64,000 bases of DNA from Homoserinibacter gongjuensis (GTDB lineage Bacteria > Actinomycetota > Actinomycetes > Actinomycetales > Microbacteriaceae). Below the pieces are notes generated by a model. It made no database searches and was not told where the DNA came from. It saw only the letters and a program-made list of their open reading frames with translations. Position 1 is the first letter of the stretch. Each line of letters begins with the position of its first letter. The stretch covers positions 1,054,001 to 1,118,000 of the forward strand of contig NZ_BSVA01000001.1 of NCBI RefSeq assembly GCF_030161875.1. Reading direction: 5' to 3'. The position numbers and the translations under genes were made by a program. Shown here piece after piece: positions 41,733 to 51,099 of the stretch.

Positions 41733-42926
41733 CTACTCCTCGGCGGGGATCGGCTCCGCCGGCAGCTTGCGCACCCGCGCCCGCCGCCGACGACGCTCGG
41801 GGATCATCCCGCGCATCTCCTCGAGCTTGCCGAAGCACAGCAGCCGGTCGCCGGCCTCGAGCACGACGCCCTTGCGCGGATTCGGGATGACGTTGGTGCC
41901 GCGGTGCAGCGTCAGCACGGTGATGTCGCGCTCCCACAGGCCCGACTCGCCGAGGGTCTTGCCCACGAGCTCCGCATTGCCGTGCACGAGCAGCTCGGCC
42001 ACGCCGTAGCCGGTCGAAACCGAGAGCCGTTGGCGCACGTCGATCTCGGGGAACGCCACCTGCCCGGCGATGTAGTCGATGATCGCGCCCGCGACATCCA
42101 GCTGGGTGGCCGTCTCGATGCCCTGCAGCCCGGGCGAGGAGTTGACCTCCATCACGAGCGGGCCGTCGGCGCCCTCGAGCATGTCGACGCCCGCGACGCG
42201 CAGGCCCATGATCTGGGCCGATCGCACCGCCGCCTGGGCGTACTCGGGCGGCAGGTCCACCGGCTCGACCGTTCCGCCGCGGTGCACATTGGAGCGGAAC
42301 TCGTCGCCCGCCGCCGTGCGCCGCATCGCCGCGACCACCCGGTCGCCCACGACGAGGGCGCGGATGTCGCGGCCGCGGCTCTCGGAGACGAACCGCTGGA
42401 TGAGCACGTTCTGGTTCGTGGAGTGCAGGGTCTCGATGATCGCCTCGGCGACCTTCACCTCGGGCGCGAGGATCACGCCGATGCCCTGCGTGCCTTCGAG
42501 CAGCTTGATCACGACGGGCGCACCGCCGACCTGCGCGATCGCGGGGCGCACATCCGCTCGGTTGCGCACGAACGCGGTGGCCGGCATGCCGATGTTGTGG
42601 CGCGACAGGATCTGGTTGGCGCGCAGCTTGTCGCGCGCGTTCGAGATGCCGTTCGCGGTGTTGGGCGTGTAGACGTCCATCTGCTCGAACTGCCGCACGA
42701 CGGCGGTGCCGAAGTAGGTGATGGAGGCGCCGATGCGCGGGATGATCGCGTCGTAGTCGCTCAGCGGGCGCCCGCGGTACTGCAGGTCGGGCTCGTCGCC
42801 TGAGAGGTCGATCGCGAAGCGCAGGGTGTTGAGCACCTTCACCTCATGCCCGCGCTGCAACGCGGCGGCGCGCAGGCGCTGCGTCGAGTACGCCCGAGGG
42901 GCGCGCGAGAGGATCGCGAGTTTCAT
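41733..42926 (-). CDS. rimK: RimK-family ATP-grasp ligase fused to an RCK_C (TrkA_C) domain
   Basis: 397 aa. Residues 1-290 are RimK-like: MKLAILSRAPRAYSTQRLRA, then the ATP-grasp motifs GGAPVVIKLLEGTQGIGVIL, VLIQRFV and VMEVNSSPGLQGIE. Residues ~300-375 form an RCK_C-type beta module (LVGKTLGESGLWERDITVLTLHRG ... VLEAGDRLLCFGKLEEM), normally a ligand-sensing part of ion-channel regulators. RimK adds glutamates to ribosomal protein S6 in E. coli and to other targets elsewhere. Divergent from a RimB-like protease gene, 25 bp away. Confidence 0.9.
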   Translation of the reverse strand: MKLAILSRAPRAYSTQRLRAAALQRGHEVKVLNTLRFAIDLSGDEPDLQYRGRPLSDYDAIIPRIGASITYFGTAVVRQFEQMDVYTPNTANGISNARDKLRANQILSRHNIGMPATAFVRNRADVRPAIAQVGGAPVVIKLLEGTQGIGVILAPEVKVAEAIIETLHSTNQNVLIQRFVSESRGRDIRALVVGDRVVAAMRRTAAGDEFRSNVHRGGTVEPVDLPPEYAQAAVRSAQIMGLRVAGVDMLEGADGPLVMEVNSSPGLQGIETATQLDVAGAIIDYIAGQVAFPEIDVRQRLSVSTGYGVAELLVHGNAELVGKTLGESGLWERDITVLTLHRGTNVIPNPRKGVVLEAGDRLLCFGKLEEMRGMIPERRRRRARVRKLPAEPIPAEE

Positions 42927-42951
42927 GGGAGCGGCCTGCCAAGATGGTGCG

Positions 42952-43431
42952 GTGAGCGAGAAGACCCATTCAAACACCCTTGCCGGGTGGCGTGAATGGG
43001 TGCAGCTTCCCGAGGTCGGCGTGCCCTGGATCAAGGCGAAGCTCGACACCGGCGCGCAGACTTCGTCGATCCACGCCTACGACGTCGAACCCTTCGATCG
43101 CGACGGCACCGCGTGGGTGCGGTTCGGCATCCGTCCGTGGCAGGAATCGGATGCCGACGAGGTCGTCGTGGAGTGCCCGGTTCACGATGTGCGCCGCGTG
43201 CGCAGCTCATCGGGCCACGTCGACGAGCGCTTCGTGGTGATCATGAAGCTCGTGCTCGTGGGCCACGAGGTCGACGCCGAGGTGACGCTCAGCAACCGCG
43301 ACGCGATGGGGTTCCGGATGCTGATCGGCCGTGAGGCGCTCAGTCGCGGCTTCGTCGTCGACTCGGCGCGGTCGTTCCTCGGCGACCGCGCGCCGCGGCC
43401 CATGCGGCGCCGCAACCGCGGCGACGCATAG
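42952..43431 (+). CDS. RimB-like retropepsin-family aspartic protease
   Basis: 159 aa from GTG 42952. The family signature KAKLDTGAQTSSIHAYDVE contains the aspartic protease DTGA triad. Later come RFVVIMKLVLVGHEVDAEVTLSNRD and MGFRMLIGREAL. RimB in Pseudomonas trims the glutamate tails added by RimK; PF05618 members were earlier called ATP-dependent zinc proteases. The divergent pairing with rimK supports a writer-eraser system. Confidence 0.9.
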   Translation: MSEKTHSNTLAGWREWVQLPEVGVPWIKAKLDTGAQTSSIHAYDVEPFDRDGTAWVRFGIRPWQESDADEVVVECPVHDVRRVRSSSGHVDERFVVIMKLVLVGHEVDAEVTLSNRDAMGFRMLIGREALSRGFVVDSARSFLGDRAPRPMRRRNRGDA

Positions 43432-43447
43432 GGGCCTGGCCGCCGCC

Positions 43448-44053
43448 TCAGTCGGCGAGGATGAGGTACAGCGCGCGACGCGCCTCGTCGAGCTTCTGGA
43501 TCGCGGCAGCACGCTGGGCGTCGGTCGCGGCGTGGTGGAACTGGCCGACCACGCCCATGAGCTTGCCCACGCTCTCGTGGAACGCGAGCTCCTGGGCGCT
43601 GCGCTTCGGAGCGCCGGATTCCCACGCGCGCGTGAGCTCGTCGGCGTTCTCCTTCACGTAGGCCCGACCGGCCTCGGTGAGGGCGTACTCGGTGCGCCGG
43701 CCCTCGCCGACGGCCTCGATGAGCTCCTCGTCGACGAGCTGCTGCAGCGTCGGGTAGACCGAGCCGGGGCTCGGGCGCCAGACGTCGGCGGACCGCTCGG
43801 CGATCGTCTTGATCACGTTGTAGCCGTTGGAGGGGCCCTCGGAGAGCACCGAGAGGATGACGGCGCGGATATCACCGCGCCCGGCACGACCCCGCCCGCG
43901 TCCGCGTCCGCGGCCGAAGCCGCCGAACGGGGGCATGCCGCGCATCGGCGCGTGCACGCCCCACTCGGCGTGCGGGCCGTGGGCGGCGGGGTTCTGGGGG
44001 TCGTGGTGGAACATGGCATCGCGCTCGTGGCGCGGGAAAGCCTGAGGGTTCAT
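43448..44053 (-). CDS. PadR-family transcriptional regulator
   Basis: 201 aa. A His/Gly/Arg-rich N-terminal extension (FGRGRGRGRGRAGRGDIRAVI) precedes the PadR wHTH (LSEGPSNGYNVIKTIAERS ... SPGSVYPTLQQLVDEELI ... RRTEYALTEAGRAYV) and a dimerisation helix. Palindromes just upstream suggest autoregulation. No efflux gene is adjacent on the same strand. Confidence 0.88.
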   Translation of the reverse strand: MNPQAFPRHERDAMFHHDPQNPAAHGPHAEWGVHAPMRGMPPFGGFGRGRGRGRGRAGRGDIRAVILSVLSEGPSNGYNVIKTIAERSADVWRPSPGSVYPTLQQLVDEELIEAVGEGRRTEYALTEAGRAYVKENADELTRAWESGAPKRSAQELAFHESVGKLMGVVGQFHHAATDAQRAAAIQKLDEARRALYLILAD

Positions 44054-44083
44054 GATCGATCTCCTTCATGTAGATCATGGCGC

Positions 44084-44116
44084 CGCGAGATATCGCGACC
44101 CGTCAACGATATATCG
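44084..44116. promoter_or_regulatory. Candidate PadR operator
   Basis: CGCGAGATATCGCG (44084-44097, near-palindromic) and the perfect CGATATATCG (44107-44116) lie 31-63 bp upstream of the padR-type start. Such AT-centred palindromes stand out in this GC-rich DNA. Confidence 0.55.
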
Positions 44117-44225
44117 CAACCTATCGCGAGCGCAAGTGCCCCTGGAGATCGGGCGGGTCGCCGCGTAGGGTGGCACCCATCCGGGGAGACAGACCCTTCC
44201 GGTACCCACCGTGAGGAGGGCCGAG

Positions 44226-45043
44226 ATGGAGCCGGCGGGCGGCGTCGCCCTCGATGCCGCCGAGACACGACGAACGCACTGGCGTGGCGCCCTCATCGGC
44301 GTCGGCGTCGCGATCGCGGCCGGTCTGCTCACGGTGATCGCCCCCAATCGGCCCATGCTGACGACGAGCCGGGCCTCGCCGGATCACTCGTGCACAGCCT
44401 GTCGTCGGGGGTCACGCAGGTCGTCGACCCCGTGGTGGCGCCCCTCCCGGATGCGCGCGAGCTGCCCGTCGTGGGCGGTCTCGTCGGCGAGGTGGTCGAC
44501 AGCCGTCCCGTCAGCACCGTGACCGCTCCGGTTTCAGGCCTTGTCGATAGCCTGCTCGGCGACACGGTCGGCTCGCTGCCGGTGCTCGGCGGGGTGCTCG
44601 GCGATACGCCGCTCGGCTCCGTCACGCAGCCCGTGAGCGGCGTCGTCGACGGCACGCTCGGCCAGCTGGCCGGCACGGCGGGCGACGCGGATGCGGCACC
44701 CGCCGCACCCGGTGTCGACAGCGGCACCATCGCATCCGGCGCGGCAGCCGTACTCGGATCCGCACTCGTCGGATTCGCCGGCGATCTTCCCTTCATCTCC
44801 CACGCCGGCGACCTCGCCGTCGTAGGCGCGGTCGGCGCCGAGGGCCTGTTCCACGGGCCCGTGAGCGCTCCGGGCGATCTCACGCCCACCTCCGCAGTCA
44901 CCGCGGGCGGGCCGCCGATCGGCCTGGCCGCCGCGGTGCTCGGCGCCGGCCTGCTCTTCGTCCTCGCCTGCGGACGCCTCGGCGCCGCTGGCGTCCGGGC
45001 GCATCCCTCGCCCGTTTTCGCCACCGACACCTCGCCCGACTGA
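44226..45043 (+). CDS. Surface protein with PVV/GLV repeats and C-terminal membrane anchor
   Basis: About 272 aa from ATG 44226 with AGGAGGG upstream. An N-terminal TM (WRGALIGVGVAIAAGLLTVI) leads to repeats such as VVDPVVAPLP, LPVVGGLVGEVVDS, PVSGLVDSLLGD and PVSGVVDGTLGQ. A second hydrophobic helix (IGLAAAVLGAGLLFVLACGRL) is near the C-terminus. A one-base loss near 44369-44373 breaks the frame just after the first TM. No enzyme motif. Probably cell-envelope structural; next to the chaplin-like gene. Confidence 0.7.
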
Positions 45044-45175
45044 TCGGGAACGGGTCCGCCTGCGCGCTGCGCGTGGGTCGACCTTCTGCCGCGCGCGTCC
45101 CCGGATGCGCGTCGACACCCGTTCCGCGCGTCCGACCGGATGCGTGCAGATCAGACCAGGCAAGGAGCCGGAATC

Positions 45176-46283
45176 ATGAACAAGTACGTCTCACGAGGGC
45201 TATGGACAGTCCTCGTCACGGGGGCTTCATGGCCCTCGGAGTCGGCGTCGCGCACGCCGATACGGGAACCACAGGCGAGGATGGCATCGCCTCGGGCACG
45301 CAGGGGATCCTCGGCATCGAGCTCCCCGTGCAGCTCGGCGGCAACGCCGTCTCGCTGCTGGGTGACGCCCACAGCTCGGGCGCCTCCACGAGTGCGCCCG
45401 CAGCGGATGCCGGCACGGCATCCGGCGGCACCACGAGCGGGAGCGATTCGGTGGCCGGCGGCACGCAACTGCTGCCCGAGCTCGGGGTTCCGATCACCCT
45501 CGGCGGCAACTCGATCTCGGTGTTCGGCGACGCGTCGAGCAGTGGATCGGCGACCGCGGCGGGTGGTTCGGATGATGCTGCCGCGTCGTCGGGGGCGACC
45601 GACGGCACGAACGGCGTGCTTGCGGGCAGCCAGGTGCTGGGCGATGCGGCGCTGCCCGTGACGCTCGGCGGTAACGCCATCTCGGTGCTGGGGAACGCGT
45701 CGAGCGACGACGCGAGCACCGCATCCGGTTCCGCCACGAGCGATCAGGAGGGATCGACGAGTGGAACCGACAGCACGCTGGGGGAACGCAGCTGCTCGCG
45801 GATGCCGGGGTGCCGGTGACGCTCGGCGGCAACGCGATCTCGCTGCTGGGGGATGCGTCGAGCACGGGCTCGGCGACGGCTCCCGGCACCTCGGGAAGCA
45901 CGGGTGGTGATGCCGGTTCCGGCGGCACGGATGGCACGGCCGGCACACTGGCGGGAACGCAGCTGCTGTCGGATGTCGGCATTCCGCTGACGCTCGGCGG
46001 CAACGCCATCTCGGTGCTCGGCACGGCCTCGACCGATGGGTCGACGACCGTGCCCGGAACCGACCCGGGCACCGACCCCGGCACCGATCCGGGAACGGAC
46101 CCCGGCACCGACCCGGGCGCTGACCCCGGAACCGACCTGCCGACCTTCGCGCTCGCAGCGGATGGCGCGGTGCTTCCGTGGACCGGGGTCGACGACGGGA
46201 TCGCCGCGCTCGGCATGGCGGCGGTGCTGCTGACGGTCGGCGGCGTGCTGCTGCTGCGCCGGGCGAGCACGCACCGGCGCTGA
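45176..46283 (+). CDS. Chaplin-like repeat surface protein with LPWTG anchor
   Basis: About 369 aa after two one-base losses are repaired (GGGGG 45220-45224 and 45780-45784). The signal peptide ends at GVAHADT. Five ~25-residue repeats follow the pattern (L)PVxLGGNAISVLGDAS, separated by Ser/Thr/Ala/Gly linkers of 20-40 residues. The GN-(A/S)-(I/V)-S core resembles chaplin domains, but the usual cysteines are replaced by Gly. A TDPG tandem stretch spans the wall, followed by LPWTG, a TM and RRASTHRR. CAAGGAG lies upstream of ATG 45176. Confidence 0.78.
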
Positions 46284-46411
46284 GGCGCGGCACCGCGGGC
46301 ACACGGGCCGCAGGTCCGCCTTCGAGCGGCACTGTGACACCGTGTGACCCGCGGTGACGGTCTGTGACCGGCGTTCTCGACGCACACGGCGGGGCGCGGC
46401 AACATGCTCGG

Positions 46412-47848
46412 GTGACCGAGCAGACCGCGCCCCGCCAGATCCGTTTCAACGCGTTCGACATGAACTGCGTCGCCCACCAGTCCTCCGGCATGTGGCGCCA
46501 CCCCGACGACCGCTCGGAGACCTACAAGGACATCGAGTACTGGACCGGGCTTGCGCGGTTGCTCGAGCGCGGCAGGTTCGACGGCATCTTCATCGCGGAT
46601 GTGCTCGGCACCTACGACGTGTACGGCGGCAGCAACGAGGGCGCGATTCGCCACGGGGCGCAGGTGCCCGTGAACGACCCGGTGCTGCTCGTGTCGGCCA
46701 TGGCCGCGGTGACCCGCCACCTCGGATTCGGGGTGACCGCGGGCACCGCGTACGAGCATCCGTATCCCTTCGCCCGCCGCATGTCGACGCTCGACCACCT
46801 CACCAAGGGCCGGGTCGGCTGGAACGTCGTGACCGGCTACCTGCCGAGCGCGGCCCGCAACATGGGTCACGACGACCAGCTCGAGCACGACGACCGCTAC
46901 GACCACGCCGACGAGTACCTCGAGGTGCTCTACAAGCTGTGGGAGGGCTCGTGGGAGGACGACGCCGTCGTGCGCGACCGCGAGACGGGGGTGTTCACCC
47001 GGCCGGAGAAGGTGCACGAGATCCGGCACGAGGGCCGGCACTTCACGGTGCCCGGCATCCACATCTCGGAGCCGTCGCCGCAGCGCTCGCCCGTGATCTA
47101 CCAGGCGGGGGCCTCGCCGCGGGGCATCGCGTTCGCGGCCGGCAACGCCGAGGCGATCTTTGTGGCGGCGCCGACCAAGGAGGTGCTGCGCGCGACGGTG
47201 TCACGCATCCGGGGCGCCCTCGAGGCGGCGGGGCGCGACCGCTACGCCGCGCGCATCTACACGCTCGTGACGCTCATCACCGACGAGACCGACGAGAAGG
47301 CCCAGGCCAAGTACGAGGACTACCTGCGCTACGCCTCGCCCGAGGGGGCGCTCGTGTTCATGTCGGGCTGGATGGGCATCGACCTCTCGAAGTACGACCT
47401 CGACGAGCCGGTGGGCAACGTGGAGTCGAATGCCATCCGCTCGGTGATCCAGAACTACGAGGAGTCGGCGAAGAACGGCGAGGAGTTCACAGTGCGTGAC
47501 ATCGCCGTGGGCGGCGCGATCGGCGGCCTCAGGCCGACCTTCGTCGGCGGTGCCGAGACGATCGCCGACCTGCTGCAGGAGTGGGTCGAGTACACCGACG
47601 TCGATGGTTTCAACCTCGCCTACGCCATCACGCCCGGCACCTTCGAAGATGTCGTGGAGTACCTGGTGCCGGTGTTGCAGGCGCGCGGGGCGTACCCGTC
47701 CGAGTATGCGGAGGGCACGCTGCGCCACAAGCTGCACGGTCGTGGCGATCGGCTGCCCGAGGAGCACCGCGGGGCCCGCTACCGCATCGGCGGCGAGCTC
47801 TCGACCGCGGTCGCGACCACCTCGGAGCGCGCCGCCGTCTCCGTCTGA
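46412..47848 (+). CDS. NtaA/SnaA/DszA-family FMN-dependent monooxygenase
   Basis: 478 aa from GTG 46412; an upstream in-frame start at 46364 is less likely. Bacterial luciferase-like group with the family patterns YWTGLARLLERGRFDGIFIADVLG, MSTLDHLTKGRVGWNVVTGYL, SPQRSPVIYQAGASPRG and FVGGAETIADLLQEW. Such enzymes use reduced FMN from a partner reductase to oxidise organosulfur, chelating or other compounds. A flavin reductase is encoded elsewhere (19420) but not beside it. Substrate unknown. Confidence 0.9.
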   Translation: MTEQTAPRQIRFNAFDMNCVAHQSSGMWRHPDDRSETYKDIEYWTGLARLLERGRFDGIFIADVLGTYDVYGGSNEGAIRHGAQVPVNDPVLLVSAMAAVTRHLGFGVTAGTAYEHPYPFARRMSTLDHLTKGRVGWNVVTGYLPSAARNMGHDDQLEHDDRYDHADEYLEVLYKLWEGSWEDDAVVRDRETGVFTRPEKVHEIRHEGRHFTVPGIHISEPSPQRSPVIYQAGASPRGIAFAAGNAEAIFVAAPTKEVLRATVSRIRGALEAAGRDRYAARIYTLVTLITDETDEKAQAKYEDYLRYASPEGALVFMSGWMGIDLSKYDLDEPVGNVESNAIRSVIQNYEESAKNGEEFTVRDIAVGGAIGGLRPTFVGGAETIADLLQEWVEYTDVDGFNLAYAITPGTFEDVVEYLVPVLQARGAYPSEYAEGTLRHKLHGRGDRLPEEHRGARYRIGGELSTAVATTSERAAVSV

Positions 47849-47914
47849 CTGCAGTCGGGGCGTAGCTGGAGCCGCGACCCGGTGGCGGGAGAAACGACCC
47901 CCGCCGCGGTGCCG

Positions 47915-48824
47915 TTACCCCGCTGCGCGACCTCGGCATCCGGCGCTGGGTCCGCATCCGCGTCTGCCGTCACCGGAACGAGGCGACGGATGAGGAAGCC
48001 CCAGCCGAGCGCGACGAAGAACATCAGCACGCCGTAGACCGCGCCCGGCAGCGACATCTCGACGCTGCCGATGACGGTCTGGGCGATCACGATCGCGAGC
48101 GTCGCGTTGTGGATGCCGATCTCGAACGAGCTCGCGACCGCCTGCCGCGGCTCGACGCGGAACAGGCGCGGCACGAGGAAGCCGATCGCGAGCGAGAGCA
48201 GGCAGAACACGACCGTGATGAGGGCGAGGCGCCCGATGTTGTCCATGAGCAGCTGCCAGTTCGACACGACCGCGCCCGCGATCACGATGGCGAGGATGAG
48301 CATCGACGCGATGCGCACGGGCTTGTCCATGCGGGTGGCGAAGCCCGGCTTCCACCAGCGCACGAGCATGCCGAGCACGACCGGCAGCAGCACGATCGCG
48401 AACACCTCGACGGCCTTCGCGAACTGCACACCGAGCTCGTCCTGCCCGGGCATGAACCACAGGATCGCGAGGTTCGTGATGAGCGGCAGCGTGAACACCG
48501 CGATCACCGAGTTGACGGCGGTGAGCGAGATGTTGAGCGCCACGTCGCCCCGGAACAGGTGGCTGTAGAGGTTGGCGGTGGTGCCACCGGGGAGGCGGCC
48601 AGCAGCATCATGCCCACGGCGAGCACGGGCGGCAGCTGGAAGAGCACCACGAGGCCGAGGCACAGCGCGGGCAGCAGCACCAGCTGGCACACGAGCGCGA
48701 TCACGACGGCCTTCGGATGCTTCGCCACGCGGGCGAAGTCGGCCGGCCGGAGCGAGAGGCCCAGTCCGAACATGATGATGCCGAGGGCGACGGGCAATCC
48801 GATGGAGGTCAACGCTGATCCCAT
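47915..48824 (-). CDS. Bile acid:sodium symporter (BASS) family transporter
   Basis: About 303 aa with nine to ten TM helices: MGSALTSIGLPVALGIIMFG, then LRPADFARVAKHPKAVVIAL. The family motif region ASPGGTTANLYSHLFRGDVALNISLTA is rejoined across a one-base loss in GGGG 48589-48592, and SSFEIGIHNATLAIVIAQTV follows. A second one-base loss in CCCC 47918-47921 hides the likely stop (TAA at 47915-47917). Without it the frame would run 70 bp into the convergent monooxygenase gene. The substrate could be any organic anion. Confidence 0.88.
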
Positions 48825-48880
48825 GGCTGCATCCTGTCGGATGCGGCGCGTTCTCGCACGTAGACAGGCTTGTCGTTGCC

Positions 48881-48948
48881 TCCGCGAGAGTACGCAGTTT
48901 GGTGCCGTGCGCGCGGCGTGTCGCCCGCAAAGTACGTACTCTCGCGGA
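48881..48948. repeat. 14-bp perfect inverted repeat around a 40-bp centre
   Basis: TCCGCGAGAGTACG (48881-48894) and CGTACTCTCGCGGA (48935-48948) in the divergent transporter-rhodanese gap. Possible regulatory site pair or miniature element. Confidence 0.7.
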
Positions 48949-49023
48949 AGGTGGCGGGATGTCGAGGATGCGTGGCGGAGGCGGAGGGCGCGTGCCGGCC
49001 GGGGCGCCGCTAGCGTCGGCGGC

Positions 49024-49506
49024 ATGACCGACACGCTCGCCGCATCCGCCGTCTCGCGCCTCAGCGCTGCCGAGCGGGAGGCCGCCGTCGCGCACTTCGC
49101 CGCGAAGCTGCGCTACGAGACCGACGCCTCGGATGTCGCGGCGGCCATGGCCGCGGGCGAGCGGCTCGTGCTCGTCGACACCCGCAACCTCGCCTCCTGG
49201 AACCAGGGGCACGCGGCCGGTGCCGTGCACCTGCCCCGGCTCGAGGTGGCGGAGCGGGCGCCGCGCGAGATCCCGCTCGACACCCCGGTCGTCGTCTACT
49301 GCTGGAGCCCCGGCTGCAACGGCGCCGACAAGGCGGCCCTCGAGTTCGCGAAGCTCGGCTACGAGGTGCGGCTCATGATCGGCGGCTTCGAGTACTGGGC
49401 GCGCGAAGGCTACGACGTGGAGTCGGATGCGGGCCCCGTGCTGCGCGGGGTCGACGCGCTCGTGGGGCCGGTCGCCGACGGCGTCGCCGACGACTGCGGC
49501 TGCTGA
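49024..49506 (+). CDS. Rhodanese-like domain protein
   Basis: 160 aa. The rhodanese fold reads LVLVDTRNLASWNQGHAAGAVHLP, with active-site Cys in VVVYCWSPGCNGADKAALEFAKLGY. The loop C-W-S-P-G-C-N resembles the active sites of sulfurtransferase-like single-domain proteins. The C-terminal DDCGC could bind metal or sulfur. Confidence 0.88.
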   Translation: MTDTLAASAVSRLSAAEREAAVAHFAAKLRYETDASDVAAAMAAGERLVLVDTRNLASWNQGHAAGAVHLPRLEVAERAPREIPLDTPVVVYCWSPGCNGADKAALEFAKLGYEVRLMIGGFEYWAREGYDVESDAGPVLRGVDALVGPVADGVADDCGC

Positions 49507-49516
49507 GGCGTGCCAC

Positions 49517-49578
49517 CTACATGGCGGATCGCGCCCTGGCCGGCCCGCGCGGGCTCAGGGCGTCGATTCGCCATGTAG
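49517..49578. repeat. 62-bp imperfect hairpin between convergent genes
   Basis: Arms CTACATGGCGGATCGCGCCC.. and ..GGGCGTCGATTCGCCATGTAG pair over about 22 bp with one bulge; the loop holds a smaller GCCCGCGCGGGC palindrome. Sited between the convergent rhodanese and HAD genes, it could stop both transcripts, although it lacks a T run. Confidence 0.7.
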
Positions 49579-49595
49579 CCGGAACGCGGAGCGCG

Positions 49596-50249
49596 TCAGA
49601 CGGCGAGTTCGGCGAGCAGCTCGTCGGCCGTGTCGGCGACGGCGATCGCGCCGGCGGCCTCGGCGGGTGAACCGTACCCCCAGGTGACGAAGATCGTCGG
49701 CACCTCGTGCGCCGCGGCGCCCTCGACGTCGTGGATGCGGTCGCCCACCATCACGGGGCGCTCGACCTCGGAATTCAGCGCGAGGCGGCGCAGGGCCTCC
49801 TCGACGACATCCGGCTTGGCGCTGCGCACCTCGTCTTCCGAGGCTCCGGTGATCTCGGTGAACGCGTCGCTGATGCCGAAGTGGTCGAGGATGAGCCGCG
49901 CCGCCGACTCGGGCTTCGAGGTCGCGAGCGACAGCGGCACTCCCGCGTCGTGGATGTCACGCAGCACCTCGAGCACGCCGGGGTACGGGGTCGCGTCGAA
50001 GACGCCCACCTCGGTGTAGTGCTCGCGGTAGAGGGCGTGGGCGTAGCGCGACTCGTCGGCGTCGAGCTTGGCGAGGTCGCGGAACGAGTCGAGCAGCGGC
50101 GGCCCCACCCACTTGAGCAGCTCGGCGGGCGGGGGAACCGGAATCCGCAGCTGCTCGTAGGTCCAGGCGAGACTCGCGAGGATGCCCGGCGCGGAGTCGA
50201 CGATCGTGCCGTCGAGGTCGAACAGCACGGGGGTGAAGCGGGGGCTCAT
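49596..50249 (-). CDS. HAD-superfamily hydrolase (phosphoglycolate phosphatase-like)
   Basis: 217 aa with the four HAD motifs: I VLFDLDGTIVDSA, II SLATSKPES, III KPDVVEEAL, IV MVGDRIHDVEGA. The alpha-helical cap follows motif I (subclass I). Substrate unknown; typical for Gph-like enzymes. Confidence 0.9.
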   Translation of the reverse strand: MSPRFTPVLFDLDGTIVDSAPGILASLAWTYEQLRIPVPPPAELLKWVGPPLLDSFRDLAKLDADESRYAHALYREHYTEVGVFDATPYPGVLEVLRDIHDAGVPLSLATSKPESAARLILDHFGISDAFTEITGASEDEVRSAKPDVVEEALRRLALNSEVERPVMVGDRIHDVEGAAAHEVPTIFVTWGYGSPAEAAGAIAVADTADELLAELAV

Positions 50250-50297
50250 GGGAATCGGGCTCTCGGGTCGGGGTCGGGTCGGGTAACGATGGGGTGC

Positions 50298-50992
50298 TCA
50301 GAACAACCGGGCGTGCCCGGTCTCTAGACCCCGCATGGCGTCGTAGTCGAGCACGAGGCAGCGGATGCCGCGGTCCTCGGCGAGGGTGCGCGCCTGCGGC
50401 TTGATCTCCTGGGCGGCGAACACGCCGGTGACGGGCGCGAGCAGCGGGTCGCGGTTCATGAGCTCGAGGTAGCGGGTGAGCTGCTCGACGCCGTCGATGT
50501 CGCCGCGGCGCTTGATCTCGACGGCGACGCTCGCGCCCTCCGCATCGCGGGCGAGGATGTCGACGGGCCCGATCGCGGTCATGTACTCGCGGCGCACGAG
50601 CGTGTGCCCTCCCCGAGCAACTCGATCTGCTCGGCGAGCAGCCGCTGCAGGTCGGCCTCCACGCCGTCTTTCTGCAGGCCGGGGTCGATGCCGAGCTCGT
50701 GCTCGGAGTCGTGCAGGATCTCGTGGATCGAGATCACCAGCAGGTCGGCGGTCTTGGCGTTGGCGACGCGCCACAGCTCGACGACGCCGGCGGAGGCGCG
50801 CTCCTCGTCGACCTCGTCGACGGTGAAGGTCGTGGGCGGGCTCATCCAGTTGAGCGGCTTGTAGCTGAGCGAATCGGAGTGCACGAGCACGCTGCCGTCG
50901 GCCTTCACGACGAGCAGACGGGTGGCGAGCGGCAGGTGTGCCGAGAGGCGTCCGGCGTAATCCACCGAGCACCGGGCGACGACGAGTCTCAC
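50298..50992 (-). CDS. nucS: Mismatch-specific endonuclease NucS/EndoMS
   Basis: About 231 aa. [20 protein letters not shown] opens the N-terminal domain. The C-terminal RecB-like nuclease region has [12 protein letters not shown] and [20 protein letters not shown], carrying the D-ExK catalytic residues. The protein ends in the conserved ...[10 protein letters not shown] tail. A one-base loss in CCC 50607-50609 breaks the frame at [14 protein letters not shown]. NucS provides non-canonical mismatch repair in actinobacteria, which lack MutS/MutL. GTG start. Confidence 0.94.
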
Positions 50993-51099
50993 TCTTCCAC
51001 GTTAGTCGGCGCGCCTGGGGGCCGCCGCCGCCGCGGTTCCGCGACCGTCGCCGTTCGCGACGGGTAGAGGTTCCGTCGCGCTCGGGCGACAATGGGCCC

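Noticed and set aside
46060..46140. TDPG tandem repeats as a separate mobile or CRISPR-like repeat
   Set aside because: It is a low-complexity wall-spanning region within a surface protein coding sequence.
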